Assembly (NCBI RefSeq): GCF_902686445.1
Contig: NC_062224.1
Location: 18,393,123 to 18,457,122 of the forward strand
Source of the DNA: Sciurus carolinensis
Taxonomy: Eukaryota; Chordata; Mammalia; Rodentia; Sciuridae
DNA length: 64,000 nt
Direction: 5' to 3'
The notes beneath the pieces are model-generated. The model did not search any database. It was not told where the DNA came from and was given only the letters and a program-made list of their open reading frames with translations. Shown piece by piece: positions 1 through 47,925 of the stretch. Positions within the stretch are counted from its first letter, which is position 1; every line of letters starts with the position of its first letter. The position numbers and the translations under genes were made by a program.

Positions 1-357
1 TTCCCATGCCCTCTCTAGTGGAGAACTTGCCCTCTTGTGACATGTTTGGTGAAATCTGAAAGTTCAGTACTGAGTTAGAACTGCTTGCAGGTCAGGGGTA
101 TCATCTTGTTTGGTACTGGAAGGGAAGAGTAAAATCAATCCTGGAAATAATTGTTTGTGGTACAGTTGTAGGATTTGGCTTAAAGTTTGTTTTGCTAAGG
201 GTAATTACTTTATTTTCATTTTCTTTATTTTAAAAACATACTTAGAATAAAACGTTTAAAAAGGGAGCAACTTTTCAAAATTACCGCTGCACTTAGATCT
301 ATGACAGTTTTTATTCTTTCTGTTTCAGAAAGTCATTTTGTCAGAATTCTTTTTGTA

Positions 358-557
358 GCTGGACTCGGTGGTGCACACCTGTAATCCCAGCAACTCCAGA
401 GGCTGAGAAAGGAGGATCACAAGTTCAAAGCCAGTCTCAGCAAAGCAAGGCGCTAAGCAACTCTAAATAAAATACAAAATAGGGCTGGGGATGTGGCTCA
501 GTGGCCATGTGCCCCTGAGTTCAATTCCTGGTACCCACCCACCGCCACACACAAAAA
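358..557 (+). mobile_element. B1-ID dimeric SINE with target-site duplication
   Basis: Left half is 7SL/B1-like (tgtaatcccagc ... gaggctgag), right half ID-like (ggggatgtggctcagtgg). It is flanked by AATTCTTTTT(G/A)TA at 345-357 and 558-570, 12 of 13 identical. Confidence 0.9.
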
Positions 558-954
558 AATTCTTTTTATAAATTATCATCCGCTATTAGGCTGTGTGGAA
601 GAAAGGGGAGAGGAGAGTTGCATATATGACTTCCAATAACGCTCCACTAACCAGAACTTAGTTGCTATCTATGCATGTCTGTAAGGAACACTGGAAAGCA
701 TGGTCTTTATTCAGGGTGGTCATGGACCAGCTAAGAATTACCTTGAGAGAAGAAGAAAATAGATATGGAAAAGCTGCTAGGAATGGCCACACACCCCACC
801 CCTTTGGCCACTTAAATATTCTAAGCTTTTCTTTCCGTATATGCACATATTCATCTCCTTTCTCCTCTTAATCTCCTCTTAATGACCTTGCTCAAGGTGA
901 TTATCTCTGGAGAATCTAGAATGTTATGAACTACCACCCACTCCATAGATACAT

Positions 955-1565
955 TTTTTTAAAATTTTAATTTATTTTTATTGTAAACAAATGGGATACA
1001 TGTTGCTTCTGTTTGTACATGGAGTAACAGCATACCATTTGCGTAATCATACATTTACATAGGGTAATGATGTTTGATTCATTCTGTTATATTTTCCTTC
1101 CCCCCCACCCCTCCCACCCCTCTTTTCCCTCTATACAGTCCCTCCTTCCTCCATTCTTGCCCCCCTCCCACTCCCCCATTTTGTGTCATCATCCGCTTAT
1201 CAGTGAGATCATTCATCCTTTGGTTTTTTGAGATTGGCTTATCTCACTTAGCATGATATTCTCCAATTTCATCCATTTGCCTGCAAATGCCATAATTTTA
1301 TTATTCTTTATAGCTGAGTAATATTCCATTGTATATATATACCACAGTTTCTTTATCCATTCATCAGTTGAAGGACATCTAGGTTGGTTCCACAGTCTGG
1401 CTATTGTGAATTGAGCAGCTATGAACATTGATGTGGCTGTATCTCTGTAGTATGCTGATTTTAAGTCCTTTGGGTATAGGCCGAGGAGTGCGATAGCTGG
1501 GTCAAATGGTGGGTCCATTCCAAGTTTTCTAAGGAATCTCCACACTGCTTTCCATAGTGGCTGCA
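955..1565 (-). mobile_element. 5'-truncated L1 (ORF2 end + 3' UTR) with TSD
   Basis: The reverse strand of 1213-1566 encodes the C-terminus of L1 ORF2p ([21 protein letters not shown], then YYSAIKNN). The C-rich tract at 1099-1180 and the T run near 955 are the 3' UTR and tail in reverse. An exact 11-bp target-site duplication, CATAGATACAT, flanks it (944-954 and 1566-1576). Severe 5' truncation leaves no promoter. Confidence 0.93.
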
Positions 1566-1603
1566 CATAGATACATATTTATTATACAAAAAAGAAAGAA
1601 CTC

Positions 1604-1700
1604 GGACTGGGGAGATAGCTCAGCTGGTAGAGTGCTTGTCTCGCAAGCGCAAGGCCCTGAGTTCGATCCCCAGTACCAAAAAAAAAAAAAAAAAAAAAAA
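1604..1700 (+). mobile_element. Young ID SINE with 20+ A tail and TSD
   Basis: A single tRNA-Ala-like unit with A box TAGCTCAGCTGG and B box GTTCGATCC, matching the Pol III consensus, and an uninterrupted A tail. The TSD is GAAAGAACTC (1594-1603 and 1701-1710), probably longer on the A-rich side. It has no tRNA acceptor stem, so it is a SINE and not a tRNA gene. Confidence 0.93.
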
Positions 1701-2019
1701 GAAAGAACTCTTAGGCATATTAAAAGAGATTGAGGAATCTGCGGCAGTCAATGGTCAAGTCAGTTACCAAATCCTGTTGGGGGGGATGATAAGAGCTGCT
1801 TCACATGGTCCTGTGTTAAGTTCACTAGTCTATTTGGCTCTGTCCATTCCCCAGTTTGGCCTCATGGGCTCTTCCTTATTCATTACCTTCTGTGTCTAAA
1901 TCGGAAGTGGGCACTGGAGACCATGGGCTCCTTCAGAGCTGCACACCTTCCACAGCCTATTTTGTTTCTGATAAAATTGGGAGTTTGAGAGTTACCTTAG
2001 AAGGTCATCAATTGCAGGA

Positions 2020-2053
2020 GTGTGTGTGTGTGTGATTGTGTGTGTGTGTGTGT
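2020..2053. repeat. (TG)n microsatellite
   Basis: Alternating TG interrupted once by ATTG. No coding frame is involved. Confidence 0.95.
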
Positions 2054-2439
2054 TCAGTTCAGAGTTGGGGTTTCTTTGGCAGTACAACTTCCTTATATAC
2101 TTCCTAAGCCTTTAGTCTTTGTTTCTGGTCATTCTGTGAGCCAGCTGCCACAGTCGAAGATCTCGTCTAGACAGTTGTTAAACCTAAAAAGTCTAGTCAT
2201 TTGTTTTCTGTTTCTGTGCCCTAAATTCAATGGCACTCTCTAAATATTACCTTGTGAACATCTGAATACTAGGCTATAGGGTGTCAAGGAAGTACCCTTT
2301 ATTTTTCTGTAAAGACAAGCTAGCTCCCATTGTCTACAAAAGAATGCTACTAGAAAGTTCTACACTTGCAGAAGGGCTGAGTCTATTAAGAAAACCTCTC
2401 CAGAACCACGTCTTCTTCTTTTACTTGTAATATTTTCCA

Positions 2440-2508
2440 AGTTGGAGTCTGAACTCATGACCTTGCACATGCCAGGCAAGCAATCTACCATGCTACACTC
2501 CCAGCCTG
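2440..2508 (-). mobile_element. Old ID SINE
   Basis: Reverse-strand ID body (ccaggcaagcaatctaccatg), diverged, with no tail or TSD seen. Confidence 0.65.
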
Positions 2509-2869
2509 AGAACCATCTCTCCTAAGTTCTATTGTTTCAACATTGCCACGCTGTGCACTGTAGCCCCTGACATCAGAGTCCCATCCCTTCTGTTAGCAGA
2601 ACTGAATTTCCCTCCATTTATAATTAAGCAGCTCCAACTTGTCTTACTAAGAAATAGAAATGGGCTTCTATATATACAATTTATTTGTGATATTTAGTAC
2701 ATTTGAATTTTCTATATATAACTATAACAGTGGAGGAGCTCTTTATATACTGGGCAGTATACTATTATTATGCTCTTTGCTGATGGATTTTCTCCTAAAT
2801 TCTGTATAAGTGTGTGCTTATGGTTAATTCTTTTAATTGGAATAGGAGACTGATCACTGGGGTGAAGAG

Positions 2870-3062
2870 TAGGTAGGGGGATGGCATATGCCTATAACCT
2901 CAGGGACTCGGGAGGCTAAGGCAGAAGAATAGTAAGTTCAAGGCCAGCCTCATCAACTCAGGGAGAACCTATCTCTAAATTAAAAAAAAAAAATAGCAAG
3001 GGCTAGGGATATAACTCAGAGGCAAAGCACTGCTGGGTTCAATCCCCAGTTCAAAAATATTA
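2870..3062 (+). mobile_element. B1-ID SINE
   Basis: B1-type half (actcgggaggctaaggcag) followed by an ID-type half starting aagggctagggatataactc; an A run separates them. Confidence 0.85.
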
Positions 3063-3427
3063 AAAAGGAGGCTGCTGAGGCCAGCAACATGGTTTGAGTG
3101 ACTTTAGTGTTTTTTATGATGCCTGCCAGTTGTCAGGAAAGACACCATCTTAGTTGAGAGGAAAGATTGAGTTAGTGTGATGGATCATGCATGAAATCTT
3201 TTGGTATTGGCAAAGTAAATTAAAGGACAAACCCTTCTGGACATGGACACATCCAGAGTGACACAATGAAGTAGAAGGAGGATAGCCAAGATTAGGGAGC
3301 TTCCCTACTTTTCTTTGCCCTTCATTAGTCTTTTTTCTTCATGTTTATTTGGCTAAGATCAGTGCCCGTCTAGGATGACCACATCATTCACTAAGACTTC
3401 CCTTTTCCTTTAAAAAATACTAAGTTT

Positions 3428-3640
3428 GGCTGAGCAAGTGGCGCACATCTGTAATCCCAGCAGCTTGGGAAGCTGAGGCAGGAGGATCACAAGTTCAAAG
3501 CCAGCCTCAGCAAAAGCAAGGCACTAAGCAAGTCAGTGAGACCCTGTCTCTAAATAAAATACAAAAAATAGGGCTGGGATGTGGCTCAGTGGTCGAGTGC
3601 CCCTGAGTAACTCCTCAAAAAATAAAAAAAAAAATTAAAA
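3428..3640 (+). mobile_element. B1-ID dimeric SINE with TSD
   Basis: Complete B1 half and a shortened ID half. It is bracketed by AAAAATACTAAGTTT (3413-3427) and AAAAATACTGAGTTT (3641-3655), 14 of 15 identical. Confidence 0.9.
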
Positions 3641-4224
3641 AAAAATACTGAGTTTACCTTTAGTAAACTTTTGGATGGCAGGGATTTCAGTAGTTAAAAT
3701 TTGACTCATGACGAACATTCTTTAAAGCTGGCTATTGGTAACAGCTCGTACTTTAGCCTTTAAAAACCTCAGTTTCTAGGTAAACTTGAACTACTTATCT
3801 ACCTTTAAAATTTTGGTGGTGAGAATTGAACCCAGGGTCTTGTGCATTAAACTTTGAATTTATTTATCAAAAATTCAATTTATATTAGAGGTGGGTTTAG
3901 GAGTGTTGATTCACTGGCAAAGATTTCATCATGGAGGGTTTGGGACCTCCATTATTTTTAAAAATGGCAGAATTTAGAGACTATCAGGAGATGGGAGCCA
4001 TCAGATTCCAAACTATTTAGAGATTACTAACTTTGAGCTTTGGTAGTTGAAGTGAGGTTGTAGGGATGTTATATTTTGGAAATAACAGGAACCTTTATTG
4101 GAGTCACAGGGGAAAGTTTGAAGAAAATTTAAATTTTCCAAAATAAGGAAAATTTAAGAACACAAATGCAGACTGAGAAAATCTAAAGATATTAGCTCTC
4201 ATACTTTAAAAAAAGTCTTAATTA

Positions 4225-4348
4225 GGGGCTGGGGTTGTGGCTCAGTGGTAGATCACTTGCCTTGTACTCATGAGGCACTGGGTTCAATCCTCAGCACCAC
4301 ATTAAAAAATAAAGATATCATGTCCATCTACAAATAAAAATATTTTTT
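4225..4348 (+). mobile_element. ID SINE, long-tail subtype, perfect 17-bp TSD
   Basis: The ID head is followed by a characteristic tail (ataaagatatcatgtccatc) seen in many copies of this window. An exact AAAAAAAGTCTTAATTA duplication flanks it (4208-4224 and 4349-4365). Confidence 0.93.
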
Positions 4349-4454
4349 AAAAAAAGTCTTAATTACATCTATTTCTCTCATACCTTTAATTATAAGATCA
4401 GAACCTCCCTTTTAAACTTTTTTTTTCTTTTTGATGGACAAAACACTTGAATGA

Positions 4455-4605
4455 AGTCAAACACATTGGAGTTCAAATTCCAGCTTCTTTATTACCTGTG
4501 TCACCTTTTGCAAGTCACTTAGCCTCTTTGGGCCTCTGTTTACCTTTATGAGGATAAGGTCAACTATTTCAGAGTTATTGCAACTATTAAGTAAAATAAT
4601 GTGTA
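4455..4605 (-). mobile_element. MIR fragment
   Basis: The reverse of the MIR core is recognisable (tgcaagtcacttagcctctt, then cctctgtttacc). It is an old mammalian SINE, well diverged. Confidence 0.7.
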
Positions 4606-4639
4606 TAAAAAAATCCAGCCAAGTGGGTAGCAAAAGTTC

Positions 4640-4830
4640 ATATTCAGCAAGGTGTAGGGGTTGCCCATCTGTAAACAACTTGGGAGGCTGAGAAAGGAGG
4701 ATCACAAGCTCGAGGCCAGCCTGGGCAACAACAAGACCCTGTCTCAAAATTTTAAAAATGGACTGGGGATGTAGCTAAGTGTTAGAGTGACCCCAGATTT
4801 AATCCCCAGTACCACACACCCACACAATTA
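4640..4830 (+). mobile_element. B1-ID SINE
   Basis: B1 half with ggccagcctgggcaacaaca, then an ID half gactggggatgtagctaagt. Confidence 0.85.
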
Positions 4831-5336
4831 GTACTTAAATGGTCACTCTAAGTTACTAATAATTTATGACCCTTACTTATGTATCTTACAGATTATTTAA
4901 GAAAGCATTAGAAAAAAAGCTGAAAGAACGTTCAAGTTCATTTTGGAATTAAAATATTTGCTGAAATAAATTTACTTTATAAAGCCATAGTTTTTGATGT
5001 GAGAATGGAAGGTGTGATATAAAATGGAGTAGGTTTACTTTTCAGAATATAGTATTCTTGTTCAAAGTCGTTTGACTTTTAATGTGGTCACATATGAAAT
5101 TCCTGAGGTGAAGTTGGAGGCAGTCATCTCATCTTAATAGAGTTCTATGAGACACCAGTTACCAAATTACCATTCTTGGATGTCTTTAAAGTGTTTATGG
5201 ATATTCAGCTTCCACTCGCTTTACCATATTCTCCCTTGCATGAAAATGGAACTGTGGATATGGTCTAGATTGTTTTGGGGGAGCTGTTTATGACCAGATG
5301 ATGAAAAAGATCCACATTGACTTATTTATTTATTTA

Positions 5337-5535
5337 TTTGGCGTCACTGGGGGTTGAACCCAGGGCCTCTTGCTTGCTAGACAAGCACTCTGCCACTGAG
5401 ATCTATCCCTAGTCCTTTCTTTAACTTTTTATTTTGAGCGAGGGTCTCACTAAGTTATCCAGGGTGGCCTGGAACTCTGATCCTCCCACCTTGGCATCCT
5501 GAGTAGCTGGGATTTCAGGCAGCCACAGTGTCTTT
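5337..5535 (-). mobile_element. B1-ID SINE
   Basis: Reverse orientation: ID half first (gggttgaacccagggcctct), B1 half after (agggtctcactaagttatcc). Preceded by a short (ATTT)n tract at 5318-5338. Confidence 0.85.
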
Positions 5536-5681
5536 CTACCTGGAGTTTTAAATTAAGTAGTAACTTTAGTTTGAATTACCTGACAGTGTGCTTCATGGTG
5601 GCTAATACGAGTATTTTGCTTCCTGAAAACAGAACAATATTCTGTGTCTCCTAACACTATGTTTGCTTAATGCAGAGTTAG

Positions 5682-5861
5682 ATTTTTTTTTTTTTTTTTT
5701 TTTCAGTGCTGGGAATTGAACCCAGGGCCTTGTGCTTGCAAGGTAAAATTTTTTTATTTTTTTATTTTTTATTTTTTATTTTTTTTTGGTGCTGGGGATC
5801 AAACCCAGGGCCTTGTGCTTGAGTGACGAGCACTCTACCAACTGAGCTATCTCCCCAGTCC
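5682..5861 (-). mobile_element. Two adjoining ID SINEs, one 5'-truncated
   Basis: An ID copy lacking its 5' half (5682-5740) abuts a complete ID (5749-5861). The second is flanked by GGTAAAA at 5742-5748 and 5862-5868, so it appears to have inserted next to the edge of the first. Confidence 0.8.
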
Positions 5862-6657
5862 GGTAAAAAATTTTTTAATTAATAATTTAAATTTTTTTAA
5901 ATTAGTTAAGTTCATTTTGTTCACAAACTGCACAAACCAACTCTGACTATTTTAAACAAAGATGGACTTATTTGAAAAATACAAGAATATCTTCTGCAAC
6001 TGAAGGACGTGGAGGAGCAACTAAGACTCAGGAAGGGAGTCATTCAGAGCTAACTCTGGGAATGTTAACATAATATAGGTCCACAGAACTGCTATCTTGG
6101 TGCAAGCATCTCCTGTACATATTCAATACATCCCTGTTCTTTCCTCACTACACCTGCGATGAGTAAAGAGGCTTTGACAGTACATAGAAACCAAACCCAG
6201 GGGCATACATGGTTCTAAAATCATTGTATGTCAGTACTTGTTCATAAGATAGACACTTGGAATTTTGAAAGATGGTAGCAGTTTTCTTTGGGTTCTGAAA
6301 ATAAAAACATCAATTTTAAAATATTCAAACCAATGTATGCCTTCCATTGATCTGTTGATCTTTAGGGTTTATGTTCTGTATATGTAAGAATACTTCGACT
6401 GAAGTTTAATTGAGTGTGGGCATGAAGGAGGACTTGTGCATAGAAAAAGAAAGAAAAATGACTTTGTCCTCAATTTAAAGATAGAGTGAGATTCATCAAA
6501 AGTTATCACCGTTTAGGAAAAGGCCAATCATGCATCTATTGCTTTATGATAGGATTTTTCCCCCATTATGTAAGTGACAAAATAATTTATGTCCTTTCCT
6601 AATCTACAGTTTTATAAAATAACCATGTACCTGGGATCTTAAAGAAATAAGAAAATA

Positions 6658-6800
6658 CAGCCACGCATGGTGGTGAAGGCCTGTAATTCCAGCTACTCAG
6701 GAGGTGGAAGCAGGAGGATCACAAATTTGAGGCCAAACTGGGCAATTTAGTGAAAGCCTGTATAAAAAAAAAAGAGAGAGAGAGAGAAAGGAAAAGTAAA
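6658..6800 (+). mobile_element. B1-like SINE with (GA)n tail
   Basis: A 7SL-type unit (tgtaattccagctactcagg) without an ID partner. The A tail degrades into GAGAGA. Confidence 0.8.
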
Positions 6801-7229
6801 AAAAGGGAAATAAGGAGCTGTAACATTGATTTTATAATTTGACCTATCTCTTTTTTTTTATGTAAGAAATAAGGTGTAAAAATATCTCAAACAACTAGGA
6901 GAAAAAGAGGACTCTATCTGTAATCTCAACAATGTAATAGTTATTTTTAATTCTGTGTGTTCCTTTCTAATAGTTATGCATGTGTATAGTTGTTTTTATA
7001 CATGTGTTCTCAGAGTTAAAGTCCCCCCACACTCTATCTATCATGAGATAAATAGGGAAATAAGCAAGTTTATCTGGATTCTGGTAGTATTTAATCCTGA
7101 AAGATGCTGGCACATGTGGTGGGTAGGAGCAATGTGTCTAAGACTTCAACGTCATCTTTGAAAGGTCTTTTTTTTTTTGCAGTTTGTAGGTACCTCCTTA
7201 CCAGTTTGTTTTGTTCTCTCCTGATTTAG

Positions 7230-44145
<36,916 letters not shown>

Positions 44146-44292
44146 TGCATTTTAAGAAATACTACTTCTTTTTAAGCAAACTGTTACAGAAAGGAAGGCC
44201 TGCTTCCTCTCTTCTCTCCCCTTTCCTTTAGGTAACATGAAAAGTCTGTATTCCTCTGAGATAATGGAATTGATGCACAGAATTTAATCTGG

Positions 44293-44298
44293 AATAAA
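44293..44298 (+). promoter_or_regulatory. Possible proximal poly(A) signal of DHTKD1
   Basis: An AATAAA hexamer 148 nt after the stop codon (ggaataaacagg). It would give a short 3' UTR if used. The downstream element is only weakly GT-rich. Confidence 0.45.
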
Positions 44299-45410
44299 CA
44301 GGGGCATCTATTGTCAATACATGAATCGGACTAGTAAATTACATCCATAGCTTTATGTTTCGGTTAGATCTGAGTTGAGCTGGAGAACTAGGTCATTAGC
44401 TAGATGATTCCAGACTCCACTGTCATTATCCGTATAAGAGAGGAAAAAGTTCTTTAGCTACAATTTAAAACTATGTATAGATGACCTCAAAACTGGCTCT
44501 TGGTTTGTTTGGTGCATTTCACTTTTAATAATTTTTTTCTTTTTTCAAAGTCCTATTACTACCATTATTTTCATTCTGTAATTTTCTGGTCCTTGTATAA
44601 AATGTTTTATCACCACTAGCAAAACTAAATTATTCCCAATTTGTGTTCTTCAAGGTTTTACCCATCATCCTTAAACCTGGGTCCTATTAAATACAAATCT
44701 CTGGTTATATGAACTTCTAACAGTATATTTTTAAATTAAGTAGTCTTAGCTATAATGACATTGATTTGTGGTTTATTTTGCCATGATCCCCGACCCCCCA
44801 ATTGTTCTTACACTATCAGACTTTGGCGTCTGAGATGGGGATTTCAGTTCTTGGTTAATCAGTTTTGCTTGTGAAAGTCCCAGCTGCAATATGTTTATTT
44901 GTGGCATTTAAAGAACACTTGAACAGAGGGACCTTCCCAGTGTCCATGGGACATGCTTGGGGATTTCTTAGTTGTGACCAACTGACTCCCTCCATCTGAA
45001 ATTACATCTAATACTGGAAGCATAGCGGAATAGCAAACTACGTGGATTCACTTGACTTGGTGCTGCGGAGCCTCTACCATCTGCTGTTCTTGGGTCTTAA
45101 CACTTTTTCTGAGAAGTGTTGAGGAATCCTGGGGGTATAATGGATTCACCCTCTCCACTTTTACCAGCAACTGAAAATGTCTTTCAGAATCAATGTTCTG
45201 ACCCCAGCAGATTCATAACTCACATCTTAAATATGTGTATTAGTGTATTGATTTAACATTTCTATAGTAGTTTCCTCCCTTTCTGCATACTTCACTACTT
45301 TTTTTCTTGTATCAAGTCTTATAAAATCATGTAACTTAGCACCACTCATGTAAATCAGTAAAATTATGAAGTTCTACTTAATGAAAATGATTATTAATGT
45401 TGTCTATTTA

Positions 45411-45416
45411 AATAAA
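45411..45416 (+). promoter_or_regulatory. Probable distal poly(A) signal of DHTKD1
   Basis: AATAAA followed within 10-20 nt by a T-rich stretch (tgtctttttt). SINE-containing intergenic DNA begins about 490 bp later. This is the better candidate for the main 3' end. Confidence 0.6.
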
Positions 45417-45899
45417 AATAATGTCTTTTTTCCCCCTCATATCTCTTAGTTTCTTGAATGGCATTGTTTGGACCTTAGCAATACTTAGAAGTAAAAGATA
45501 AATAGATTGCCCTGGGTCATCAGTGAATGAATAGTCTATTTGAAAAGACTATTTTATATTCAGAGAGAGAAATTTTCTCATTGTATATGCTAAAGGAATT
45601 TGAGAGGTCAAAGTAGAGTGATATTCCTGAAGTAGACCAGGTGGCATATGGTAGTCAGTCAAGGAAAAGTGGGTAGAATGTAGTAGTAGAAAGACTGAAG
45701 AATGATGGAAGGGTAATTCACAAGTTACTCAGTGTGTCAAAGCTTACTCCCAGGCTTGCTCTCGAAATATGGAGTTATCCCAGATATAGGCAGTAAAGAG
45801 AGGTATACCACCTTCTGTTAGATTTTCAATTTAGTGCATCTTTATTGAAAGGATATTGTATTCATGCAATTAACTGACAATCTTTAATCTTTACGTTTA

Positions 45900-46070
45900 A
45901 GCTGGCCATGGTGGCTCATGCCTATAATCCCAGTGACTCAGGAGTCTGAGGTAGGAAGATTGCAATTTTGAGGCCAAACTGGGAAATTTAGTGAGACCCT
46001 GTCTGAAAATAAAAAAAGTTAAAAGGGCTGAGGCTGTAGCCCGTAGTTGAGCGCCCCTCACACAAAAAAG
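45900..46070 (+). mobile_element. B1-ID SINE
   Basis: gctggccatggtggctcatg start; ID half truncated after cccgtagttgagcgcccctc. Confidence 0.85.
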
Positions 46071-46239
46071 TGCATTTAAAGCAATTATTTGCAGAATAAT
46101 GTAGATGATACAGAAATTAAGTAAGTCCCATCTCCCAAAATTTACTGGTTAGTAAAGGGAGATTACACAAGTATGAAAGTGACATACAAAGTAGAGTGAG
46201 GTAAGAATGAGTTCAGAGAATGGGAGATTCTGATTATAT

Positions 46240-46590
46240 TTTCCAAAAATGGCCACAGCAATATTTGAGTCACACAGGGTTTTCCGGAACCTTGCCACTC
46301 CCTCTCCTAGAGGTGGCATCTCTTTCCCTTCCTCCATGAAGTTGAGCAGACCTTCCTGGCTGCCTCTACAAATGCGATGCAGTGAAAGGGACACTGCATC
46401 ATTTCCAAGGACATGTTGCAAGGAAGTCCAGGCCACATGGAGAAGTCATTTGGAGGTGTTAAAGCTCATCCACAGCATCAAATACTGGCTCTGTGAGAGT
46501 GCCTTTTGATAATTCAAGTCCCCAGCTCGGGAGCTGTTCAGGCCGACCACAAGTAGAGCAGAGACCACCGCAGCAAGCCCAGTCTAAATT
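46240..46590 (+). mobile_element. MLT1-like LTR (old MaLR)
   Basis: Order of MLT1 landmarks: a gtggcatctctttcccttcc block, ggccacatggagaagtcatt, tactggctctgtgagagtgc, and agcaagcccagtctaaatt. Strongly diverged, ends uncertain. Confidence 0.6.
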
Positions 46591-47329
46591 GTATCCTTCC
46601 TCCATATATATGTATAAGTATATGCATACACACAAACATACATATATATATAAATTCCTTCTTGGACATTTATCTGAATATTAGAACACATCCTTGGATT
46701 TGGTGATTATAGGTCTTCAGTTACCTTAGAAATAATTTGTTTCAGCAGATTTTAGAGCAGGTTTTTTGAGTAAGGAAAATAAAATTGAGGGCCTTCTATG
46801 CGTCAATCTCAGAGTTTATTTTTTAAATTTCACACCCTTAGAGGTGGGTATCTTTATCTTTATTTTACCCATGTAGCTGTGAATGCCTAAAGCCACTCAA
46901 AAAGTCACTCAAAAGCAGAGGAGTGATTACAAAGTAGGGTTGATTTCTAACCACGCTGTTCCAGAAGGGATAAACAGAGCTAGTGTAGCTGGTAATATAT
47001 GCCACACCGGGTCAGAAAACAGTGGCTCCAGGAAACCGCACAACAGCAGGAGACATCAAATCCTGACATATTCGTTTTGAAGAAGATGGAGAAGGAGCAT
47101 TAGTGGCAGGCAGAGAAGGAGTTTCATAAGCTATTAATCATACACAATGTGTAACAGTTTTTTACAAAATACCAAAAGGTTACTAGAAGACTGAACGAAA
47201 TAGAAGCTCTCGGCGGCTTGGGTCCCAGGTATCAGGGACCAGCAGAGGCGCCCAGGAGGGCTAGGAAACTGTCCTTTCTCCAGGCTGGTTTGAGACACCT
47301 GCTCAGAAAGGAAAAGCCCCTTGGACCTC

Positions 47330-47925
47330 TGGAAGACCTCAGCCCACCGGGACACACCCACGAGCGTGGCCATCCCCGCCTCCGAGCGCCCGCCCCGCCC
47401 CGCCCCACCGCAGCGCCGGCGGTGACCATGACAACGCGGCGGACGTCGGCCAACTGCCGGCCCGGTCTGGGGGCGGGGCCGGGCGGAGCGGGGGCGCGGG
47501 CCACGTGACTCGGGGCGGAGCCTGCGTGGAGCCGGCCGGAGCGCGTCCGGAGCTGGTGCCGAGGCCCGAGCCGCGGGAGCCGAGCGAAGGCAGCGCCGAG
47601 GCCGCTGTGCCCCGCTGGGCCTCCCCAGCCGCCGCCATGGGCAGTGAGTAGCGGCGACTGGAGCGGGACTCTGGCCGGGGACCCGGGCCCCGCTGGGGCT
47701 GGAGGTGGTAGGGCCGGCGCCCGCAGGGTCGTCCAGCCCGCGGGCCGGGGATGCGCGGGCTGCACTGGCGGCTGCGGAGGGCGCGGGCGGGGGCCTCCGC
47801 CGAGGCTCCTGCAGGCGTGCGAGGCCTCGCCCGGGCCGGCCGCGGGGACCGGGACCCGGAGGCCCGGGGATGGTGCTCGATAGGTGGCGAGGAGTGAGGA
47901 TGGAGCCGGGAGGCCATTCGTTTTA
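47330..47925 (+). promoter_or_regulatory. CpG-island promoter of SEC61A2
   Basis: An abrupt change from AT-rich to strongly GC- and CpG-rich DNA spans the SEC61A2 start codon. It holds a run of GC boxes (47390-47406 and 47469-47480), an RFX X-box-like site GTGACCATGACAAC (47422-47435, one mismatch), a palindromic GACGTC core (47442-47447) and an E-box CACGTG (47502-47507). I see no TATA box. This is the usual housekeeping promoter design. Transcription probably starts near 47.5 kb, but the exact site is not visible. Confidence 0.88.
47637..47643 (+). CDS. SEC61A2: SEC61A2 exon 1 coding part (7 nt)
   Basis: Only ATG, GGC and the first base of Ile3 are coded before donor gtgagt. The context gccgccATGG is a near-ideal Kozak sequence. 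Exon 2 starts with TC AAA, which completes Ile3 and confirms this tiny coding exon. The 5' UTR upstream is GC-rich; its start is not determinable here. Confidence 0.93.

Larger units (their letters stand above)
1..7229 (+). other. DHTKD1 intron 1 (3' part)
   Basis: No exon is seen. Known repeats are listed separately. Stretches 1-340, 1715-2420, 5560-5680 and 5890-6650 hold no repeat or gene I can name. An acceptor-like ttttttgcag at about 7172-7182 is not used, because the reading frame joins at 7230. Confidence 0.85.
44146..45435 (+). other. DHTKD1: DHTKD1 3' UTR (probable extent)
   Basis: About 1.3 kb between the DHTKD1 stop and a T/GT-rich stretch downstream of the distal AATAAA. It is free of recognisable SINEs, unlike the introns, which fits a constrained 3' UTR. 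The exact cleavage site cannot be seen. Confidence 0.7.
45436..47330. other. DHTKD1-SEC61A2 intergenic region
   Basis: About 1.9 kb between the probable DHTKD1 3' end and the SEC61A2 CpG island. It holds a B1-ID and an MLT1-like LTR. 45436-45895 and 46690-47330 show nothing I can assign. No antisense gene is evident. Confidence 0.75.

Noticed and set aside
1213..1566. 117-codon open frame on the minus strand
   Set aside because: It is the end of L1 ORF2p in a 5'-truncated copy, not a host gene.
1604..1680. tRNA-like sequence with perfect A and B boxes
   Set aside because: No acceptor stem or anticodon arm pairing, has an A tail and a target-site duplication; it is an ID SINE.
7172..7229. 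Alternative acceptor ttttttgcag before exon 2
   Set aside because: Extending the exon there breaks similarity to the DHTKD1 family; the join at 7230 keeps phase and matches.
46149..46509. Open frames on both strands in the intergenic region
   Set aside because: They fall in an MLT1-like LTR and lack splice context or protein similarity I can recognise.
47390..47640. ER-stress response element in the SEC61A2 promoter
   Set aside because: CCACG occurs at 47501-47505 but no CCAAT sits 9 bp upstream.
47232..47917. Long GC-rich minus-strand frames (177 and 192 codons)
   Set aside because: They overlap the SEC61A2 CpG island, have proline/arginine/alanine bias typical of GC-rich chance frames, and show no domain.
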